DNA of 18,641 bases from JBHIBA01 sp046758845 (GTDB lineage Bacteria; UBA8248; JACPRG01; G963555815). The DNA lies in contig JBHIBA010000063.1 in the NCBI GenBank assembly GCA_046758845.1, positions 1 to 18,641 on the forward strand, in the 5' to 3' direction. The translations under genes were made by a program, and so were the position numbers. Under the pieces are notes generated by a model. That model was not told where the DNA came from, did not search any database, and was given only the letters and a program-made list of their open reading frames with translations. This document shows, in pieces, positions 14,725-18,641 of this stretch. Every line of letters starts with the position of its first letter. Position 1 is the stretch's first letter.

Positions 14725-14784
14725 ACCGACGAGGGCGGGAAATCCTTCCACCGCTACCCCTTCCACTTCCCCGTGTGCGGCTGA
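14725..14784 (+). pseudogene. Remnant of a second M24-type gene 3' end
   Basis: The frame reads TDEGGKSFHRYPFHFPVCG followed by a stop, nearly the same as the end of the intact M24 gene (GGGECLHRYPFHFPVCG-stop at 14107-14157). CCCGTGTGCGGCTGAG is shared exactly. Upstream of it five codons differ only synonymously (CAT/CAC, CGG/CGC, TAT/TAC, CAT/CAC, TTT/TTC), so this is a diverged coding end, not a fresh duplication. The DUF6883-DUF4926 pair lies exactly between the two copies. The simplest reading is that a cassette replaced most of a tandem paralogue, or recombined with a homologous 3' end. Confidence 0.72.
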
Positions 14785-15016
14785 GAATTTGGAAAGAATA
14801 GAGCCTAAAAGGGGCGAGAGAAAAATGAGATTTTCAGCTTGACTTTCGCATTGCTTTTCCTGGCTTTAGGAGCGAGCAGTCATAAGGGGGTTCATGCCGA
14901 TCCGTATAAGACACCCGGCTAAAAACGGCGCATTGAAGCAACGGCCTGAAATCTCATCGGTTATGCCGGAAGCGATGCTTTTTTCACGGTTTTTTATACG
15001 GCAATCGACGGAGCAT

Positions 15017-15045
15017 TTGGGGGGTCATGCATGTCGATATACAAT
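15017..15045 (+). promoter_or_regulatory. Possible promoter for the RX4H protein gene
   Basis: TTGGGG (15017-15022), a 17-nt spacer and TACAAT (15040-15045) lie just before the ribosome site at about 15054. The -10 is good and the -35 weak. If used, the leader would be about 17 nt. Confidence 0.3.
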
Positions 15046-15067
15046 GCTATGTCGTAGGAGTAACCAC

Positions 15068-15709
15068 ATGAGCATGATGATCAGCCCGCGCTATCCAGAC
15101 ACGAAATTCGACAAACCTTCAATCGACGACCTCATTGACGTGTTTGAAGATCGGGTCCGCCTCTGGGTGCTCCGCCCTGCTAAAAGCCTCATGGATACTC
15201 AACACGGACAAATCGCAGGCTTTTGTCTGGTCCTCACCTATTTCGAGGGAATTTGGAGCTACATCGAGGGGCGCGGAAGCAAGGGCTGCTCGAAGGAATT
15301 TTTCGAGCGGGGCTTTGTCGATGTTTTCCGGACCACTAATTTGAAAGAGAAGCTGCTCCGACGTGTTGCGGGAATCCTATACGCAGACGCACGCTGTGGC
15401 TTCTTCCATGACGGTATGTTCCGGGAACGAATCTGCTTTACTAGCTTGCCGCAAGGCGAAATGCTAGTCACCCTTCCCAAGAAGCAGGGACAAGTGGACG
15501 AGGACGGGCAGATTCAGTCGCTACTGATAGATCCGAGGCGCTTCTACTCCGCGATAAAAGAGCATTTTGACCGGCTCATTTCTTCTCTCCGGGATTCAAG
15601 AAATGTTGAGGAACGTACAAAGTTTCAAACCGCGTTTAAGGAACAATGCGACTGGGAGACACCTGGACCGGTTATTGGAATCCCGGACCCGACAAGTGCT
15701 ACAACATAA
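15068..15709 (+). CDS. Unrecognised protein with RX4H motif, HEPN-like candidate
   Basis: I do not recognise the family with certainty. The 213-residue soluble protein begins at ATG 15068, with TAGGAG 8 nt upstream; the frame is open further up, but that part looks non-coding. It is mostly helical: IDDLIDVFEDRVRLWVLRPAKSLMD, then QIAGFCLVLTYFEGIWSYIEGRG, then KEFFERGFVDVF, then LLRRVAGILYADARCGFFHDG. The last segment contains Arg109-CGFF-His114, an R-x4-H motif like that of HEPN ribonucleases, placed at the end of a helical bundle as in that superfamily. HEPN proteins are often toxins or defence RNases; no partner MNT gene is adjacent. Base composition is visibly less GC-rich than the flanking core genes. 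The HEPN assignment is a hypothesis. Confidence 0.55.
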   Translation: MSMMISPRYPDTKFDKPSIDDLIDVFEDRVRLWVLRPAKSLMDTQHGQIAGFCLVLTYFEGIWSYIEGRGSKGCSKEFFERGFVDVFRTTNLKEKLLRRVAGILYADARCGFFHDGMFRERICFTSLPQGEMLVTLPKKQGQVDEDGQIQSLLIDPRRFYSAIKEHFDRLISSLRDSRNVEERTKFQTAFKEQCDWETPGPVIGIPDPTSATT

Positions 15710-15825
15710 CCTGCTGCTGGATCCGACGCGCAAGAAGCCGCGCGCGGCTAATGCTTGAGCCATTAGAAGTACGACTTGGCGTTTGCTCACGGACATGAGC
15801 AGGACCGGTCCACAAGGAGGTTCCC

Positions 15826-16026
15826 ATGAGACCAGATGTCTATACGAGGGCACTACTGACATTCATTGCTATCTGCCTTGCGGTACTGACCCTCCGGGCT
15901 GCCTCGCTGTTCCCGGAGGCCAAGGCGGGGACATCTCTCAAATGCACTGGTGAACTGACAGCGAACGCGTGGGGTGGGACGGAGGCATCAATCGGCGGCT
16001 ACAGAGTAGAGATCACTTGCAGGTAG
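15826..16026 (+). CDS. Small hypothetical protein with N-terminal membrane segment
   Basis: This 66-residue protein has a textbook AAGGAGG ribosome site 6-7 nt before its ATG, which makes translation credible. The N terminus (RPDVYTRALLTFIAICLAVLTLRAASLF) has one hydrophobic helix that could be an anchor or an uncleaved signal. The rest is a short Thr/Gly-rich tail with two Cys residues (LKCTGEL and ITCR) that could form a disulphide outside the membrane. Short proteins with this MRxDVYTR-hydrophobic pattern are familiar as hypotheticals in environmental genomes, and I know no function. It sits between the RX4H gene and the repeat-flanked DUF4160-DUF2442 pair. Confidence 0.65.
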   Translation: MRPDVYTRALLTFIAICLAVLTLRAASLFPEAKAGTSLKCTGELTANAWGGTEASIGGYRVEITCR

Positions 16027-16030
16027 CAGG

Positions 16031-16061
16031 GCAGAAAAGAGGTCGGGAGTTTTTTCTTGAC
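16031..16061 (+). repeat. 31-bp direct repeat, left copy
   Basis: This unit matches 16658-16688 at 28 of 31 positions; the shared core is GGTCGGGAGT and TTTTCTTGAC. It lies directly before the DUF4160 gene. The TTGACA at its end looks like a -35, but the only good -10 (TATGAT at 16071) is just 8 nt away, so I do not call a standard promoter. It could be a mobile-element end or a recombination site. Confidence 0.72.
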
Positions 16062-16109
16062 ACCGTGTAGTATGATCTGCAGGGTGGTTCGAGGAGGCGA
16101 CACCTCTAA

Positions 16110-16346
16110 ATGCCGCGAATCAGGGGGATCCCCGGGCCGTATCGGCTCTTTTTCACGAGCTTTGACTGCAATGAGCCACCGCACGTTCACGTGGAACGCG
16201 AGGACAGAACCTGCAAATTTTGGCTTGAGCCCCTTGGGCTTGTTCGTAATCACGGCTTTACTGCCCGAGAGTTGAATGTGATTCGGCGAATCATCCAAAG
16301 GCATCGTACGGCCATTCTGGAGGCATGGCATGAACACTGCGGCTAG
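16110..16346 (+). CDS. DUF4160-family small protein
   Basis: This 78-residue protein carries the DUF4160 signature: GPYRLFFTSFDCNEPPHVHVERED near the N terminus (the E-PPHVHV core is diagnostic), then FWLEPLGLVRNHGFTARELNVIRRIIQRHRTAILEAWHEHCG. DUF4160 genes are commonly paired with DUF2442 genes and are regarded as a putative toxin-antitoxin-like module. I know of no firmly established biochemical activity. GAGGAGG lies 12 nt upstream of the ATG, a rather long spacing. It overlaps the DUF2442 gene by 17 nt, so the two are coupled. The pair is enclosed by the 31-bp direct repeats. Confidence 0.88.
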   Translation: MPRIRGIPGPYRLFFTSFDCNEPPHVHVEREDRTCKFWLEPLGLVRNHGFTARELNVIRRIIQRHRTAILEAWHEHCG

Positions 16347-16641
16347 CAGCGATCCCCGCGTTCAAGAAGTGCGTGTCACCGAGGACGAGATTATCGCCCA
16401 TTTGGCGGACGGTCGAGTGATCAGTGTGCCGCTTGCCTGGTCATGGCGGCTGTCGGAAGCGACCCCTGCACAGCGCGCAAACTTCCGTCTCATTGGCACG
16501 GGCCAAGGAGTGCACTGGCCTGAGGTCGATGAGGACATTAGCATTGAGGGGATGCTTCACGGAGTCCCAGCGCCCCGGCCGAAAGCACGACGGCAAGCGG
16601 CCCCACGCCGCAAAAAGCGCCGCGCTCCAGCGCGCGGCTGA
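16330..16641 (+). CDS. DUF2442-family small protein
   Basis: This is a 103-residue protein. VQEVRVTEDEIIAHLADGRVISVPLAWSWRLSEATPAQRANFRLIGTGQGVHWPEVDEDISIEGMLHG spans a complete DUF2442 domain (strand-rich start, the VPLAWSWRL segment, and the closing WP-E-DEDIS-EGMLHG motif). A basic tail follows (RPKARRQAAPRRKKRRAPARG), which could bind nucleic acid or the partner protein. DUF2442 proteins resemble NE0471-type N-terminal domains and usually accompany DUF4160, probably as the antitoxin-like or partner subunit; this is inference from co-occurrence. It lies inside the DUF4160 3' end, so its expression is coupled. Confidence 0.9.
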   Translation: MNTAASSDPRVQEVRVTEDEIIAHLADGRVISVPLAWSWRLSEATPAQRANFRLIGTGQGVHWPEVDEDISIEGMLHGVPAPRPKARRQAAPRRKKRRAPARG

Positions 16642-16657
16642 CGTGCCCCGTTAGGGG

Positions 16658-16688
16658 GCGGAAAAGGGGTCGGGAGTCTTTTCTTGAC
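16658..16688 (+). repeat. 31-bp direct repeat, right copy
   Basis: This copy has three mismatches to 16031-16061. After it the two flanks stay alike with a gap (CCGTGTAG versus CCGTGTGAG). It lies 16 nt after the DUF2442 stop and before the PhoD-like gene, so the two copies bracket the DUF4160-DUF2442 pair at a spacing of 627 bp. Confidence 0.72.
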
Positions 16689-16735
16689 GGCTGGTGCCGT
16701 GTGAGGAAGAAAGGGCGGCAGGCTGCGACTACTTC

Positions 16736-18169
16736 ATGAAGAAAGACTCTCGGCTCCCTTCTATCCTTTTTATCTCCCTCGCCCTCACGGTCTCCTGCGG
16801 GAGTGTGGACTTCTCTCTCGAGGCGCTCCTACCTTCTTCTCCACCTCCGGCCTCTGAACGAGAAGGTCCCCGACTTCTTCAGGGGCCGATGATCGGGTTC
16901 GTCTCGGACCGGGAGGCGAGAATCTGGGTTCGCCTGAGCGGCCCACACCAAGTCCAGGTGCGTTACGCACCCGCAGCCGCCGGGAGAACCTCACGGGAGA
17001 GAATTTCGCGGCCGGTCCGGGCGCTTGCGCGGCGCGATCATACGGCGGTCATCCCGCTGATGCGCCTGGAGCCCGATACGGCCTACCGTTACACGGTCCT
17101 CATCGATGGTAAAAAAGCGCCGGGGGAGGCGAAACAGGAAAATGGACCGGTCTTCCGGACACTGCCGCCTGCCAATCAGCCTGGAAAGTTCCGCGTGGCC
17201 TTCGGCTCCTGCGCTTCCGTGGACTTCGACCCCGTTCAGCCCATCTGGAAGGCGGTCGCTCGGACCCGGCCGCAGGCATTTCTCTGGATCGGGGACAACG
17301 TCTACGCCGATACACAGGACTCGGAGGTCTTCCGAAAAAAATACCGCCGCCAGCGGATGGTGAAGAACCTCCTCCCGTTTCAGGCTTCCGTCCCTCAGCT
17401 TGCCGTCTGGGACGACCACGACTACGGCCTCAACGACGGAGACCGGACGTTTCCGGCGAAGAAGAGGTCGCTGGCGGTCTTCCGCGAGTACTGGGCGAAC
17501 CCTCAATACGGACTCCCGGGCAGGCCCGGCGTTCAGCAGACGCCGGGTGTCTTCTTCCGCTGGTCTATCGGTAACGTGGACTTGTTCCTCCTGGACGCCC
17601 GGACCTTTCGAGACCCGGACTCCCTCCCCGACGGGCCGCGAAAGACTCACCTGGGGATTCGGCAGAAGGATTGGCTGAAAGCCAGCTTGAAGAGGAGCCG
17701 GGCGGTCTTCAAGGTTCTGGTCGCCCCCGGCGCCTGGACGGAAAGTAAAGGGCCCGGCGGGGATTCGTGGGCCTCTTTCCTTGACGAGCGAAACGAGATC
17801 TTCGATTTCATCCAGAAGGAAGGGGTGACGGGGGTATTCCTCCTGGCGGGAGACAGCCACCGGCCTCAGGTGAACGTTATCCCCTGGTCAGAACACGGGG
17901 GCTACGACCTCTATGAGGTGATCAGCTCACCCCTGGCCCAGAAGGTTAAACGGAAGCCTCTGGGGAACGGAAACTTCCGGCATCTTCGTCCCCCGAACGC
18001 CTACACGCTGAACTTCGGTTTTTTGGAGTTCGACACCCAGGCCGAGCCGGCCCGCGTCAAGATCCGCTTGATGGATGCGGAAGGGAAAGACCTGTGGACG
18101 CCTTTGTCCCTGACGGCCGATGATTTGAAGCCGGGCGTGAAAAGCTGGAACCGTATCTTGAGGGAGTGA
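16736..18169 (+). CDS. PhoD-like alkaline phosphatase/phosphodiesterase, probable lipoprotein
   Basis: This is a predicted metal-dependent phosphomonoesterase or phosphodiesterase of the PhoD family, 477 residues, acting outside the inner membrane. The N terminus MKKDSRLPSILFISLALTVSC is a lipoprotein-type signal with Cys21 as the lipidation candidate (TVSC, slightly off the usual lipobox). A fibronectin-like N-terminal domain (about 48-145, with GPMIGFVSDREARIWVRL and LEPDTAYRYTVLIDG) precedes the metallophosphatase core: RVAFGSCASVD (153-163), FLWIGDNVYAD (182-192), VWDDHDYGLND (224-234), FLLDARTFRDP (284-294) and LLAGDSHRPQ (369-378). All core metal-binding motifs look intact. The ATG at 16736 is chosen because it begins the signal; its ribosome site is weak, and a GTG at 16694 in the same frame is possible. 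It lies just after the right direct repeat, whose insertion may have placed its promoter. Confidence 0.9.
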   Translation: MKKDSRLPSILFISLALTVSCGSVDFSLEALLPSSPPPASEREGPRLLQGPMIGFVSDREARIWVRLSGPHQVQVRYAPAAAGRTSRERISRPVRALARRDHTAVIPLMRLEPDTAYRYTVLIDGKKAPGEAKQENGPVFRTLPPANQPGKFRVAFGSCASVDFDPVQPIWKAVARTRPQAFLWIGDNVYADTQDSEVFRKKYRRQRMVKNLLPFQASVPQLAVWDDHDYGLNDGDRTFPAKKRSLAVFREYWANPQYGLPGRPGVQQTPGVFFRWSIGNVDLFLLDARTFRDPDSLPDGPRKTHLGIRQKDWLKASLKRSRAVFKVLVAPGAWTESKGPGGDSWASFLDERNEIFDFIQKEGVTGVFLLAGDSHRPQVNVIPWSEHGGYDLYEVISSPLAQKVKRKPLGNGNFRHLRPPNAYTLNFGFLEFDTQAEPARVKIRLMDAEGKDLWTPLSLTADDLKPGVKSWNRILRE

Positions 18170-18333
18170 TCGCGCTAAGGGAAATGTGTTGCGGGGGGCG
18201 CTTTTTGGGCACTTGCGTGCCGGCCGAACTGCGGTTGAAGCGACATCTGCTCAGGCCGAGCGTCTTTGGCGCACACCTTCCGAGAGGTGATTCACCAGGC
18301 ACGCCAGTGCGGAAAGCCGACGCCGCGCGTCCC

Positions 18334-18363
18334 GCCCCCCTGGGAACCCCCCGGAAAACTTTT
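18334..18363 (-). repeat. G-run repeat, inverted partial copy C
   Basis: Read on the minus strand this is AAAAGTTTTCCGGGGGGT then TCCCAGGGGGGC. It matches window positions 10-37 with only a 2-nt insertion. It lacks the second half of the palindrome seen in copies A and B. The preceding interval 18170-18333 shows no gene. Confidence 0.72.
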
Positions 18364-18368
18364 ATTTC

Positions 18369-18406
18369 GCGAAAGAGGGCGGCCCTCGCGGGCCGCCCTC
18401 TTTCGC
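18369..18406. terminator. Perfect 16-bp hairpin, probable bidirectional terminator
   Basis: GCGAAAGAGGGCGGCC (18369-18384) pairs perfectly with 18391-18406 across a 6-nt loop. The stem has an AAAGAG...CTCTTT outer part, so both strands end in a CTCTTT run. It lies 200 nt past the PhoD-like gene. The T-run is short and partly within the stem, so termination is plausible but not certain. Confidence 0.5.
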
Positions 18407-18420
18407 ACAAACCTGGCTCA

Positions 18421-18467
18421 TTGGCCGAATGCGGGAGCCTTGCGTAGCAAGGCGCGCATTCGGCCAA
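18421..18467. repeat. Long two-stage hairpin
   Basis: TTGGCCGAATGCG (18421-18433) pairs perfectly with CGCATTCGGCCAA (18455-18467). Inside, GCCTTGC-GTA-GCAAGGC forms a second perfect stem with a 3-nt loop. Only a small unpaired bulge (GGA against G) separates the two stems. A REP-type element is likely. Confidence 0.65.
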
Positions 18468-18530
18468 GTAAGCAAGCCACCAGCTCGCGACAGACCACAG
18501 GCCCAGCCAACCCCACACCCAACCCTAGCA

Positions 18531-18554
18531 GGCCCGGCCATGTAATGCCGGGCC
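18531..18554. repeat. 8-bp palindrome leading into repeat copy B
   Basis: GGCCCGGC (18531-18538) pairs with GCCGGGCC (18547-18554) over an 8-nt loop. Its right arm is the start of the CGGGCCGTCAAAAGTTTT unit, so the full repeat probably includes this stem. The left copy would then be truncated by the window start. Confidence 0.55.
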
Positions 18555-18612
18555 GTCAAAAGTTTTGCTGGGGGGTGCGGGGGGGCGGCGTTCACAAAGC
18601 GCCCCCCCCCCC
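18549..18612. repeat. G-run palindromic repeat, copy B
   Basis: The first 18 nt equal window positions 1-18 exactly and in the same orientation. The rest keeps the form, a G-run then a C-run around a loop containing TTCA and AAA, but the bases differ (GGGGGGGCG pairing with CGCCCCCCC). Conserved ends with compensating stem changes suggest that structure matters. Confidence 0.72.
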
Positions 18613-18641
18613 GTCAGCCGGCCCGCCCCTGGCCCAAAACC

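Noticed and set aside
16057..16076. Promoter TTGACA...TATGAT inside the left direct repeat
   Set aside because: The two hexamers are only 8 nt apart, too close for a sigma70 promoter.
16110..16160. DUF4160 gene start as a relic of a Y1 transposase start (MPRI...)
   Set aside because: The four shared residues are too few, and DUF4160 proteins commonly begin in a similar way.
15700..16660. Integron attC sites between the small genes
   Set aside because: I looked for RYYYAAC...GTTRRRY cores. GTTAGGG at 16650 and a CTAATG/CATTAG repeat near 15749 are suggestive, but no full paired site is present.

Overview
The window is GC-rich DNA from a Gram-negative bacterium that makes hopanoids. The evidence is three outer-membrane beta-barrel proteins, a lipid-A/polyprenol-type GT39 glycosyltransferase, a heptose-kinase-like sugar kinase, and hpnH and hpnA homologues. 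Gene style (GTG/TTG starts, G-rich palindromic repeats between genes) suggests an uncultured lineage of the Methylomirabilota/Rokubacteria, Acidobacteria or Deltaproteobacteria type. I cannot fix the phylum from sequence alone. No rRNA, tRNA, CRISPR array or intact transposase was seen.

Layout. (1) 142-7132, all on the minus strand: MFS transporter, inositol-monophosphatase-family phosphatase, PfkB/HldE-type sugar kinase, GT39 glycosyltransferase and a BamA-type surface-antigen barrel. The 78-246 bp gaps and an internal promoter before the kinase suggest a loose envelope/sugar cluster rather than one tight operon. (2) A divergent control region (7133-7440) carries back-to-back sigma70-like promoters. 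It is followed by a DUF3187 envelope protein, then hpnH (radical SAM adenosyl-hopene synthase) and hpnA (SDR epimerase) on the plus strand. Squalene-hopene cyclase is not in the window. (3) 10959-11347 has no clear gene but holds a striking three-way-junction palindrome. (4) A minus-strand outer-membrane barrel (11348-12208) lies behind a near-consensus promoter. (5) A YciI-like gene is followed closely by an M24 'pita-bread' protein that has lost most metal ligands.

(6) 14160-16700 is an islet of small accessory genes of different character: a DUF6883-DUF4926 pair, a protein with an RX4H (HEPN-like) motif, a 66-residue membrane/secreted peptide, and a DUF4160-DUF2442 pair. The first pair is followed by a diverged remnant of a second M24 3' end. 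The last pair is flanked by 31-bp near-identical direct repeats. These junctions suggest repeated acquisition of small toxin-antitoxin-like cassettes at one site, and this is the most interesting part of the window. (7) A PhoD-like phosphatase lipoprotein follows (16736-18169). The window then ends in a dense cluster of hairpins and G-run repeats. One unit repeats the first 18 bases of the window exactly, and another is an inverted copy of the same element.
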